From Chthonomonadaceae bacterium (GTDB lineage: Bacteria; Armatimonadota; Chthonomonadetes; Chthonomonadales; Chthonomonadaceae), in contig JANXLO010000413.1 of assembly GCA_025355115.1 (NCBI GenBank), forward strand, positions 1 through 9,963: DNA of 9,963 bases, in the 5' to 3' direction. Both the position numbers and the translations under genes were made by a program. This document shows, piece after piece, positions 1 to 6,373 of the stretch (positions are counted from its first letter, which is position 1; each line of letters begins with the position of its first letter). The notes beneath the pieces were generated by a model that ran no database searches, was not told the DNA's origin, and saw nothing but the letters and a program-made list of their open reading frames with translations.

Positions 1-102
1 GGTGCTTCCGCCTCCTCCGCTTGCCGTCACAGTGCTTGAAATCAGAAGGAAGACTGCACAAAGCATGCCCAGCAGCCCGATCACACGCGAATTAGTTTTC
101 AT
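1..102 (-). CDS. N-terminal 34 residues of an exported protein (partial)
   Basis: An open frame starts at ATG (complement of 100-102) and runs off the left edge without a stop. The start has a good purine-rich ribosome binding site, GGGAGAAG, about 5 bases upstream. The 34 visible residues form a typical Sec signal peptide. There is a short polar start (MKTNSR), a hydrophobic core (VIGLLGMLCAVFLLISS), then TVTA followed by SGGGGST. Cleavage after TVTA is likely, leaving a Gly/Ser-rich start to the mature protein. The function cannot be told because the rest lies outside the window. It lies 156 bases downstream of the hydrolase gene on the same strand, so it could be co-transcribed with it or have its own promoter. 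Confidence is high that this is a real start of an exported protein and nil for function. Confidence 0.72.
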   Translation of the reverse strand, partial: MKTNSRVIGLLGMLCAVFLLISSTVTASGGGGST

Positions 103-159
103 AGTTACTTCTCCCTGTGAGCAGCCTTTAACAGGTCGCGCTGCGCACGTATATCGCTT

Positions 160-174
160 TGTCATTGACTGACA
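160..174. promoter_or_regulatory. Small inverted repeat upstream of the exported-protein gene (candidate operator)
   Basis: TGTCA-TTGAC-TGACA is an inverted repeat with perfect 5-base arms and a 5-base spacer, centred about 65 bases upstream of the ATG at 102. It sits in the 103-258 gap between two minus-strand genes. No convincing -35/-10 pair could be assigned there, and no U-tract terminator follows the hydrolase stop. The geometry suits a dimeric repressor site, but arms this short also arise by chance. The rest of the gap shows nothing I can name. Confidence 0.2.
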
Positions 175-258
175 GGATAGAGAGGAGCGGACGGGGGAGA
201 GAAATACATCAGGTGTGCTCTTTATTTTGTTGCGGGCGCCCTTAGCTCTCGCCAGAGT

Positions 259-1185
259 CTAGTGAAGCTGAAAAAACCGGATGCTCCGCTTAATCTCTTC
301 CGGGACAGCGCTGAAGTGATCCCCAGGCACGAGCACCGCTTCTACATCCAGGCCCTGCTTTTTCGCCAGGTCGCTTGTGAGCTGGCTCGCCTCGACAAAA
401 ATCGCCTCCTCGGTGCCGCAGTAGATCCGCACGGGACATTTGAAGCTTCCGGCATAGGATACGGGCGAGCGCATCTCGAACTCCTTGGGGTTGGACGTGT
501 CGAATGCCACTCTGTCTGTCGGGCCCTGAGAAAAAGCCTTCGCGTCCGGCGCGCCGGAGAAGGAGGTCGCCGCTTTAAATCGCGTGGAGGCCATCGCCGC
601 GAGGAGCGTGAGCGTTCCGCCTACACTATGCCCCGCCACATAGATACGCTTCGCATCGACATAAGGAACGTTCGCCAGGTAGTCCGACGCCGCCAGGACA
701 TCGGACACCTCATCGTAGAACATCGAGTATTCGCCGGGAAGCCCGTTCTCCCCGCGCAGTGCGGGCATCATTACGGTGTAGCCTGCTTCCCGATAGGGCC
801 GAGTCATCTCCCAGTCGTCTCCGCCGATCGCGAAGCCGCCGTGCAAAAACAGCACTGCAGGACTTTTCATGCCGGAAGCGCCTGCATTTGACGGCGCGGG
901 AGTGAGCCATGCCAGAAGATGCAGAGAGGGGGAGTACTCCACCTGCTGCGCTCCTGCCGGGGGCCGCAACGCCTCGCCAGCCTGTGGTGACGGCCCGTGC
1001 TTCACCAGATGGGTTTGGAAATGCTTGCGTGCCGCGCTGTAGTCTTCCGTCTGCTGCTCCACTCCCGCCGCGGGCCGCCTGACGCACCCCGCGACGGACG
1101 CTAGCAGAATCAATAGCACTAACCCCGCTCTCAAAGAGGACGAGCCGCTGTTGCCAGACGCACGCACGATGCCTGAACCTGTCAT
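259..1185 (-). CDS. Lipoprotein alpha/beta hydrolase (prolyl-oligopeptidase/dienelactone hydrolase-like)
   Basis: This is a predicted membrane-anchored serine hydrolase of 308 residues; its substrate is unknown. The start has a polar arginine-containing n-region and a hydrophobic stretch, LVLLILLASVAGC. Its lipobox, SVAGC, makes Cys34 the likely lipidated residue, so the enzyme should sit on the outer face of a membrane. The alpha/beta-hydrolase core shows an oxyanion-hole HGG (FLHGGFAIGGDDW, about 113-126), the nucleophile elbow GHSVGG with Ser187, and a late His in GDHFS (His290). The acidic residue is probably one of the two Glu in YCGTEEAIF (about 259-260), where the family usually has Asp. 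This start is preferred because AGAGG lies 6 bases upstream; an in-frame ATG at 1203 would add six residues but lacks a ribosome binding site. It is transcribed divergently from rpoZ. A peptidase, esterase or acyl hydrolase activity are all possible. Confidence 0.85.
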   Translation of the reverse strand: MTGSGIVRASGNSGSSSLRAGLVLLILLASVAGCVRRPAAGVEQQTEDYSAARKHFQTHLVKHGPSPQAGEALRPPAGAQQVEYSPSLHLLAWLTPAPSNAGASGMKSPAVLFLHGGFAIGGDDWEMTRPYREAGYTVMMPALRGENGLPGEYSMFYDEVSDVLAASDYLANVPYVDAKRIYVAGHSVGGTLTLLAAMASTRFKAATSFSGAPDAKAFSQGPTDRVAFDTSNPKEFEMRSPVSYAGSFKCPVRIYCGTEEAIFVEASQLTSDLAKKQGLDVEAVLVPGDHFSAVPEEIKRSIRFFQLH

Positions 1186-1229
1186 GGAAACCTCTGCTTT
1201 CATTCCGAGAGAGTCGTCACGATGAGTTG

Positions 1230-1235
1230 AATATA
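1230..1235 (-). promoter_or_regulatory. Candidate -10 box for the lipoprotein hydrolase gene
   Basis: On the minus strand the hexamer TATATT lies about 45 bases upstream of the preferred ATG at 1185. It matches the -10 consensus TATAAT at 5 of 6 positions in a GC-rich surrounding. The sequence 17-18 bases further upstream has only a poor match to TTGACA, so this is a weak candidate resting on the -10 alone. Confidence 0.3.
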
Positions 1236-1304
1236 CCCGAAACGACTGCGAGGGCGAAGCCCAAGCGTCGGAAGTGCGAAAGCAGGATGGGCAAAACCCT
1301 GGTT

Positions 1305-1336
1305 GAGAAGCCGATCATTTCGCCATTCGGCTTTTC
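1305..1336. repeat. Inverted repeat/hairpin in the hydrolase-rpoZ divergent region
   Basis: GAGAAGCCGA (1305-1314) and TCGGCTTTTC (1327-1336) form a 10-pair stem (one G-U in plus-strand RNA) around a 12-base loop. Neither strand has a U-tract after it, so it does not look like an intrinsic terminator. It lies just upstream of the putative rpoZ promoter and upstream of both divergent genes, a position that suits a regulator-binding palindrome. Nothing else was recognised in the 1204-1475 intergenic stretch beyond this and the two promoter candidates. Confidence 0.4.
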
Positions 1337-1357
1337 TGGAATGACAGGGCGTTTATG

Positions 1358-1366
1358 TGGTATCAT
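1358..1366 (+). promoter_or_regulatory. Candidate extended -10 promoter for the rpoZ-dnaK cluster
   Basis: TGGTATCAT fits an extended -10 element (TGn followed by a TATAAT-like hexamer with one mismatch). A possible -35, ATGACA at 1341-1346, is only 14 bases upstream, shorter than usual; extended -10 promoters often do without a good -35. Transcription would begin near 1373, giving an rpoZ leader of about 100 bases. No CIRCE operator (TTAGCACTC-N9-GAGTGCTAA), which HrcA uses to control many dnaK operons, was seen here or before dnaK. Confidence 0.4.
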
Positions 1367-1475
1367 AAGCGGGTCAAAACTTCGCAAGTGTAGATTTAGG
1401 GTCGTGGCAGGCGCGCCTCCAAAATGCGCGCGTTCGCTCCGTTGCCTTTGCCGTTATAGAAGGAGTTTGCAGCCC

Positions 1476-1967
1476 ATGGCTATCTACCCCTCCCCTGATA
1501 AACTCGATGCGATGCCCAGCAAATATGCACTGGTGATTCTGGCCGCGAAGCGCGCTCGCCAGATCAAGGACGGCGCGAAACGACTGACTGACAGCCGCTC
1601 CGCCAACCCCCTCACCGTCGCGCTCGAAGAGATCGCCGCGGGCGCCATCATCTCGCGCGTTGTCGAGGATGCCTCTGTCGCGGCTTACGAATCCGCGCTC
1701 AAGCCCAACGAGCCCAGCATGGAAGACATCATCGCTGCGGGGCCAATGATCGCCCTCGACAGCGAGCAGGATTTCGCGGCGCAGCAGCTTGCGGCATTCC
1801 GCTCCGCGGATCCCGAATCCGAAGAGGACGACCTGCTTGGCGGCGTGGACAATGAAGGGGAAGTGCGTCCTGTGGACGGCTTCACTCTCGACTCGTCCGG
1901 CCTGCTGAACTCTCTGGATGACGATGAGGACGAGATCAACAACGGCAACGATGAGGACGAAGATTAG
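1476..1967 (+). CDS. rpoZ: DNA-directed RNA polymerase omega subunit with long acidic C-terminal extension
   Basis: Omega binds the beta-prime subunit and helps RNA polymerase assemble in the cytoplasm. Residues 8-60 carry the family pattern: DKLDAMPSKYALVILAAKRA, then a basic and polar loop, then a TVALEEIAAGAI helix, matching the usual 'ldk..nrf.LVllAAkRArql..g......kptvvALrEIa.G'. The protein is 163 residues, about twice the 65-90 usual for omega. The extra part (about 70-163) is strongly acidic, with ESEEDD near 115 and a DDDEDE...NDEDED end. The ATG at 1476 is chosen because AGAAGGAG lies about 10 bases upstream; the frame stays open upstream to 1227, but that stretch has no omega similarity and contains the likely promoter. 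The gene heads the cluster, 65 bases before dnaK. Identification rests on the N-terminal domain and is strong; the tail's role is unknown. Confidence 0.9.
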   Translation: MAIYPSPDKLDAMPSKYALVILAAKRARQIKDGAKRLTDSRSANPLTVALEEIAAGAIISRVVEDASVAAYESALKPNEPSMEDIIAAGPMIALDSEQDFAAQQLAAFRSADPESEEDDLLGGVDNEGEVRPVDGFTLDSSGLLNSLDDDEDEINNGNDEDED

Positions 1968-1978
1968 GGAATCTCAGT

Positions 1979-2009
1979 CGGAATGACGCGGGCTTCGGAC
2001 GCGATTCCG
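1979..2009 (+). promoter_or_regulatory. Hairpin between rpoZ and dnaK (candidate mRNA control element)
   Basis: CGGAAT (1979-1984), a GA bulge, and CGCG (1987-1990) pair with CGCG (2000-2003) and ATTCCG (2004-2009) around a 9-base loop containing CTTCGG. The 10 pairs make a stable stem that ends 14 bases before the dnaK ribosome binding site AGGAG (2024-2028). No U-tract follows, so it is unlikely to be a full terminator. It could be an mRNA processing or stability element, or adjust dnaK translation relative to rpoZ. The structure was read by eye and no folding energy was computed. Confidence 0.45.
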
Positions 2010-2032
2010 TTCAGACATAAGACAGGAGCGAA

Positions 2033-3526
2033 ATGCCGAAGATCGTCGGGATAGACCTGGGAACGACCAATTCGGTGGTTGCGGTAATGGAGGGGCAGGA
2101 GCCGACCGTCATCTCTCTGGCTGAGGGAAGTCGGCTCTGCCCCTCCGTCGTCGGGTTCTCCAGAAGCGGCGAGACGCTCGTCGGGCAGCCTGCGCGGCGA
2201 CAAGCGCTCGCCGCTCCGGAGCGCACCGTCAGCAGCATCAAGCGGCGCATGGGAACGGACTATCGTGTGCAGATGGACGGGCGGGTCTTTACCCCGCAGG
2301 ACATCTCCGCGATGATTCTGTGCAAGCTCCGCGCGGATGCCGAAGCCTACCTGGGTGAGCGCGTCGAGAAGGCCGTCATCACTGTCCCGGCTTACTTTAC
2401 GGACGCGCAGCGGCAGGCCACCAAGGACGCGGGCGCGATCGCGGGGCTCGAGGTCGTCCGGATAATCAACGAGCCCACCGCCGCCGTCCTGGCCTACGGC
2501 GTCGAGCGGGACACAGCGCAGACCGTTCTACTTTGGGATCTTGGCGGCGGCACCTTCGACGTCACCATACTCGACATCGGCGAGGGGGTATTCGAGGTTC
2601 GCGCCACCTGCGGCGACTCGCTGCTAGGCGGGGACGACTGGGATGCGCGGCTCATGGAGTGGATGGCGGCGCAGTTCGAGGCGATGCACACGCAGAATCT
2701 GCGACGCGATCCTCTCGCGATGCAGAGGCTCAAAGAGAGCGCAGAGAAGGCGAAAATCGAGCTCAGCAATCTGCTGACGACCAACGTCAATCTGCCTTTT
2801 CTCTCCGTTGGGCAGAACGGCCCCCTGCATCTGGACATAGACCTTTCCCGCGCGCAGATGGAGCATCTCTGCGCTGACCTGCTGGAGAAACTGATCGCCC
2901 CCACGCGGCAGGCACTGGCGGATGCGAGGTTGGATCCTTCCGACCTCGACCGCGTTCTGCTCGTCGGCGGAGCGACCCGAATGCCCGCCGTACAGGAACT
3001 TGTCCGCCGGATGTTCGGTAAAGAACCCTATCGGGGATTGAACCCGGATGAAGCGGTGGCCGTAGGCGCGGCCCTTCAGGGCGCGGTGCTCAACCGGGAG
3101 ATCGAGGGGCTGCTGCTGCTCGACGTCACGCCGCTCTCGCTCGGAATCGAGACGCACGGCGGCGCGGTTTCGCGCATCATCGAGCGAAACACTCCCATTC
3201 CCACGCAGGGCAAGCAGGTGTTCACGACCTCCCGCGATGGGCAGACGACGGTCAATATTCGGGTCTTTCAAGGCGAGCATCTCCAGGCCGCCGACAATCA
3301 TTTTCTGGCTGACTTCAAGCTCACTGATATCCCTTCCGACCTGGGCGGCATCGCGCAGATAGAGGTGACGTTCGACATCGATGCGAACGGCATCGTCCAT
3401 GTCTCCGCGCTGGAGCAGCGCACCGGTCAGCGGCGGCAGGTGCAGATTGGGCTGGCGACGGGACTGACCTCCGAGGAGATCGCCCGGCAACGGGGACTGA
3501 TTGCGAACGAAACCCCTTTAAAATAA
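2033..3526 (+). CDS. dnaK: Hsp70 chaperone DnaK lacking the C-terminal helical lid
   Basis: This is an ATP-driven cytoplasmic chaperone working with DnaJ. All three Hsp70 signatures are present: IDLGTTNS (7-14), [12 protein letters not shown] (168-179) and [14 protein letters not shown] (309-322). Lys70 of the catalytic centre is conserved (SIKRRMG). The interdomain linker LLLLDV (360-365) leads into a beta substrate-binding domain (about 366-475: [30 protein letters not shown]). The linker lies about 29 residues earlier than in E. coli DnaK, so the Gram-negative nucleotide-domain insert is missing, as in Bacillus. The protein has 497 residues rather than about 610-640. It stops at [21 protein letters not shown], just as the alpha-helical lid should begin, and also lacks the acidic EEVD-like tail. 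dnaJ begins 18 bases later, so no hidden frame encodes the lid. RBS is AGGAG, 4 bases from ATG. It may be the main DnaK or a specialised paralogue. Confidence 0.96.
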   Translation: MPKIVGIDLGTTNSVVAVMEGQEPTVISLAEGSRLCPSVVGFSRSGETLVGQPARRQALAAPERTVSSIKRRMGTDYRVQMDGRVFTPQDISAMILCKLRADAEAYLGERVEKAVITVPAYFTDAQRQATKDAGAIAGLEVVRIINEPTAAVLAYGVERDTAQTVLLWDLGGGTFDVTILDIGEGVFEVRATCGDSLLGGDDWDARLMEWMAAQFEAMHTQNLRRDPLAMQRLKESAEKAKIELSNLLTTNVNLPFLSVGQNGPLHLDIDLSRAQMEHLCADLLEKLIAPTRQALADARLDPSDLDRVLLVGGATRMPAVQELVRRMFGKEPYRGLNPDEAVAVGAALQGAVLNREIEGLLLLDVTPLSLGIETHGGAVSRIIERNTPIPTQGKQVFTTSRDGQTTVNIRVFQGEHLQAADNHFLADFKLTDIPSDLGGIAQIEVTFDIDANGIVHVSALEQRTGQRRQVQIGLATGLTSEEIARQRGLIANETPLK

Positions 3527-3544
3527 GCAGAGGCGAGGATAAGG

Positions 3545-4645
3545 ATGGCGACAGAACAACGGGACTACTATCAGGTGCTGGGGGTGGATAGAGAAGCCAC
3601 TCCCGACGCGATTAAAAAAGCCTATTTCAAGCTGGCCGGGACGTATCATCCCGACGTCAAGGGGACGGGCTCTGACGAGAAGTTCAGGGAAGTCCAGACG
3701 GCGTACGATGTGCTCAGCGATGCGCAGAAGCGCGCTCGCTACAATCAGTACGGCACGGCTGAGGAGAGCTACGGGGGCTTTCAGCCGGGCACCGATCCGC
3801 TTGCGGACCTTTTCGACGGCATTTTTGGCGGCGGAAACCGCACTCGTCGGAGCGGCGTGCCCATGCCGGTGCGCGGCGACGATCTGCGGCACGATGTGAC
3901 GATGACTCTGGAGGAGGCTGTCCTCGGCGTGGAGAAGACCGTCCGATTTCAGCGCTGGGAGTCCTGCAACGACTGTGAAGGCAGCGGCGCCAAGACCGGC
4001 ACTAAGGCCGAAACTTGCCCGCAGTGCCAGGGCAGCGGGCAGACGTTCACGCAGAAGAACATGTTCATCGGCACCTTCACTCAGGCGCAGACCTGCTCAC
4101 GTTGCCGGGGAACCGGAAAAATGATCGCCTCCCCCTGTCCCACCTGCACGGGCATGGGCCGAGTGCGGAAAATGCGCGAGCGCAGCATCAAAATCCCGGC
4201 GGGCGTCGACACGGATATGCGGATGCCCCTGCGCGGCGAAGGGGATGCAGGCGAGCGCGGCGGTCCGGCGGGGGACGTCTACCTCGTCTTCGATGTCGAG
4301 GAGCACGATGTCTTCAAGCGCGACGGCACCGACCTCTACTGCCAGGTTCCCATCAGCTTCCCGCAGGCGGCGCTCGGCGCGACGATCAACGTGCCGCTTA
4401 TCGACGGCACCGAGGAGCTGAAAGTCCCGGAGGGCACGCAGAGCGGCCATCAGTTCACGCTGCGCGGGCAGGGAGTTCCCGAAGTGCACGGGCGCGGCAA
4501 GGGCGACCTGCACGTTCTGCTCCAGGTGGACGTTCCGCGCAAGCTGACTTCGGAGCAGCGCGAGCTCCTCAAGCAGTTCGCCGCTACCCTCGGCGAAGAG
4601 CACGAGCACAAGGGACTCTTCGGCAAGCTGTTCGGGCACGGCTGA
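3545..4645 (+). CDS. dnaJ: Type I co-chaperone DnaJ (Hsp40)
   Basis: DnaJ delivers unfolded proteins to DnaK and stimulates its ATPase. The 366-residue protein has the full class A layout. A J domain (about 7-70: DYYQVLGV, helix II KKAYFKLA, catalytic HPD at 35-37) is followed by a short Gly/Phe stretch (about 70-100: YGGFQPG, LFDGIFGGG). The zinc domain has four CxxCxGxG repeats: CNDCEGSG (141), CPQCQGSG (158), CSRCRGTG (184) and CPTCTGMG (198). All eight cysteines are present. The C-terminal substrate-binding domains follow (IPAGVDTDMRMPLRGEGDAG; GTQSGHQFTLRGQGVP; GDLHVLLQVDVP). The ribosome binding site GAGG is 6 bases before ATG, and the gene follows dnaK by 18 bases. Because DnaJ is complete while its partner DnaK is lidless, the pair looks functional but altered. 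It could be a CbpA-like paralogue, but the zinc domain favours DnaJ. Confidence 0.97.
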   Translation: MATEQRDYYQVLGVDREATPDAIKKAYFKLAGTYHPDVKGTGSDEKFREVQTAYDVLSDAQKRARYNQYGTAEESYGGFQPGTDPLADLFDGIFGGGNRTRRSGVPMPVRGDDLRHDVTMTLEEAVLGVEKTVRFQRWESCNDCEGSGAKTGTKAETCPQCQGSGQTFTQKNMFIGTFTQAQTCSRCRGTGKMIASPCPTCTGMGRVRKMRERSIKIPAGVDTDMRMPLRGEGDAGERGGPAGDVYLVFDVEEHDVFKRDGTDLYCQVPISFPQAALGATINVPLIDGTEELKVPEGTQSGHQFTLRGQGVPEVHGRGKGDLHVLLQVDVPRKLTSEQRELLKQFAATLGEEHEHKGLFGKLFGHG

Positions 4646-4676
4646 CGCCCAAAAATCTGTGCTTTCAGGAGACGCG

Positions 4677-5624
4677 ATGCGCTGGGCGGAAATGACTGTT
4701 GTTTGTGATTCGGACGCGACGGACGCGGTGAGCTACGCCTTCATCGAGGCGGGGTGCGGGGGAGTGATGCTCAGCGGCACGAACCCGGTGACCATCCAGG
4801 GCAGCCTGCCCGTGACGGACGAGCTGATGCTGCGCGTCACCGGCCTGCGCGAGCACCTGGAGCGGCTGGAGGAGTTCGGGCTTCCGCCTCTGCTCGACGG
4901 CATGACGCTGCGATATGCGGAGGAAGAGGACTGGGCGAACGCCTGGAAGCAGTACTTCAAGCCGTTGCGGATCGGAAAGCGCCTGATCGTCAAGCCGAGC
5001 TGGGAGTACTTTCTGCCGACTGGCGACGATCTCATTCTTGAGCTCGACCCTGGAATGGCGTTCGGAACGGGCGGTCACCCGACTACCAGACTCTGCATGG
5101 AGGCTCTGGAGGAGAGGATGACGCCAGGAATGGTCGTCGCGGACATCGGGACGGGAAGCGGCATTCTGTCGCTCGCTGCGGCTCGGCTCGGAGCGACGAA
5201 AGTCTGGGCCACGGACAGCGATCTCCTGCCGCGCAAGATCGCGAAGGAGAACATTGCACGCAATGAGCTGGAGGACGTCGTCGAGATCATGGAGCTGGAG
5301 CCGTTCGACAAAGCTGCGCATGGCTGTGATCTCATAGTCGCGAACATCGTTGCGAACACCATCATTGAGCTGGCCGACTCGATTGCGCCCCGCCTGAAGC
5401 CAGGTGGCATCTTCATCGCCTCCGGCATAGTGGAAGAGCATCACGACAACGTCCGTGACGCGCTCGCGGCGGTAGGGCTCTCGCTCCTGGAGACAAAGCG
5501 GGAGGACATCTGGGTCTGTCTGGTCTCCCGCTACAACCCTGAAGCTCCGCAGGACCCCGAGACGCTGCGCCGGATGATGAGGCAGGTTCCTCCCATCGGC
5601 TCGGACGGCCAATGGGCGAACTGA
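4677..5624 (+). CDS. prmA: Ribosomal protein L11 methyltransferase
   Basis: PrmA uses S-adenosylmethionine to methylate ribosomal protein L11. The 315-residue product has the N-terminal L11-recognition domain (about 1-85), then the linker motif EEDWANAWKQYFKPLRIGKR (about 83-102). The Rossmann methyltransferase domain follows: DPGMAFGTGGHPTT (124-137), SAM-binding motif I ADIGTGSGILSLAA (155-168), an acidic residue in ATDSD after strand 2, and the motif IV region DLIVANIVANTI (218-229). Length agrees with the family (about 290-315). ATG at 4677 is preferred because TCAGGAG lies 5 bases upstream; an in-frame GTG at 4659 has no such site and would add six residues. It lies 31 bases after dnaJ, the same neighbour as in Bacillus. 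An extra tail of about 25 residues after the last predicted strand (RYNPEAPQD onward) is unassigned. Confidence 0.95.
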   Translation: MRWAEMTVVCDSDATDAVSYAFIEAGCGGVMLSGTNPVTIQGSLPVTDELMLRVTGLREHLERLEEFGLPPLLDGMTLRYAEEEDWANAWKQYFKPLRIGKRLIVKPSWEYFLPTGDDLILELDPGMAFGTGGHPTTRLCMEALEERMTPGMVVADIGTGSGILSLAAARLGATKVWATDSDLLPRKIAKENIARNELEDVVEIMELEPFDKAAHGCDLIVANIVANTIIELADSIAPRLKPGGIFIASGIVEEHHDNVRDALAAVGLSLLETKREDIWVCLVSRYNPEAPQDPETLRRMMRQVPPIGSDGQWAN

Positions 5625-5634
5625 CTCTGCTTCG

Positions 5635-6369
5635 ATGATCCGGCTTTTTCTCCCTCCGGAGCAGTTCGTCGGCGACACCGCTTCCATCCGCGATAGCGAT
5701 CACCTGCATCTCACCCGGGTGCTTCGAGCGCGACCCGGCGATCTGGTGCTGCTGCTTGATGGGCTGGGAAACGCTTTTAGAGCGGTTCTCGTATCCGTTG
5801 AGAAGAGAGAGTCGTCCGCGCGGATAGACGAGCAGGTCACGATGCCGGCCGAGCCGCGAATTTTCGTGACGGTGGGCCAGGCTCTGGGCAAGGGAGACAA
5901 GCTCGAGCAGGTGATGCAGCACGGCACGGAGGCTGGCGCAAGCGCGTTCGTGCCCATCAAGGCAGAGCGCTCAGTGGCGGATGTTCCGTCGGCAAAAGTC
6001 GCCGAGCGCCTGGTGCGCTGGCGTCAGATAGTGAAAGGCGCGGCGGAGCAGTCGGGGCGCAGCCGCATCGCGGATGTCGCGGCACCGCTCACTCTGGGCG
6101 AATTGCTAGGCTCCTACTTAGAAGGCCCTATACTACTCCTGCACACGCAACGCCCAGCCGCCTCCCTTCGGACTGCGCTTTCCCAATTCGAAGCAGCTCC
6201 TGAGCGACTGCTTATGCTTGTTGGGCCGGAGGGTGGGTGGAGCCCTGCGGAAGTGGACATGGCCCGAACTGCGGGCGCAGTGCTCGTTAGCCTTGGGCCG
6301 CGCATACTGCGCACAGAGACCGCCGCTCTGGTGGCGATCAGTCAGATAATTTACGCAACGGAGATTTAA
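5635..6369 (+). CDS. rsmE: 16S rRNA (uracil-1498-N3) methyltransferase
   Basis: RsmE is a SPOUT-class methyltransferase that makes m3U1498 near the decoding site of 16S rRNA. The 244-residue protein starts with a PUA-like RNA-binding domain (about 1-70: MIRLFLPPEQ, HLTRVLRARPGD). The C-terminal trefoil-knot domain shows the family's SAM-binding motifs VGPEGGWSPAEV (196-207) and SLGPRILRTETAAL (219-232), with QHGTEAGA (95-102) and AEQSGR (137-142) matching other conserved blocks. It begins 10 bases after the prmA stop with no clear Shine-Dalgarno sequence, so translation is probably coupled to prmA. dnaJ-prmA-rsmE order is widely conserved, which adds support. Length is typical for the family. 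Confidence 0.95.
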   Translation: MIRLFLPPEQFVGDTASIRDSDHLHLTRVLRARPGDLVLLLDGLGNAFRAVLVSVEKRESSARIDEQVTMPAEPRIFVTVGQALGKGDKLEQVMQHGTEAGASAFVPIKAERSVADVPSAKVAERLVRWRQIVKGAAEQSGRSRIADVAAPLTLGELLGSYLEGPILLLHTQRPAASLRTALSQFEAAPERLLMLVGPEGGWSPAEVDMARTAGAVLVSLGPRILRTETAALVAISQIIYATEI

Positions 6370-6373
6370 GATT

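Noticed and set aside
262..891. 209-codon plus-strand frame opposite the lipoprotein hydrolase
   Set aside because: The opposite strand carries a signal peptide, lipobox and catalytic motifs; the plus-strand translation is Arg/His-rich with no family pattern.
1227..1475. 83-codon upstream extension of the rpoZ frame
   Set aside because: It has no omega similarity, no ribosome binding site at 1227, and contains the putative promoter; ATG 1476 has a good site and matches where the family domain begins.
1968..2032. CIRCE heat-shock operator or terminator between rpoZ and dnaK
   Set aside because: No TTAGCACTC/GAGTGCTAA pair is present and the hairpin there lacks a U-tract.
2624..3490. 288-codon open frame on the minus strand inside dnaK
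   Set aside because: It lies entirely within a clear dnaK gene; long antisense frames are expected from codon bias in GC-rich genes and the translation shows no recognisable domain.
4665..5687. 340-codon open frame on the minus strand over prmA
   Set aside because: It is antisense to the well-supported prmA, rich in Arg and without domain pattern, so a shadow frame.
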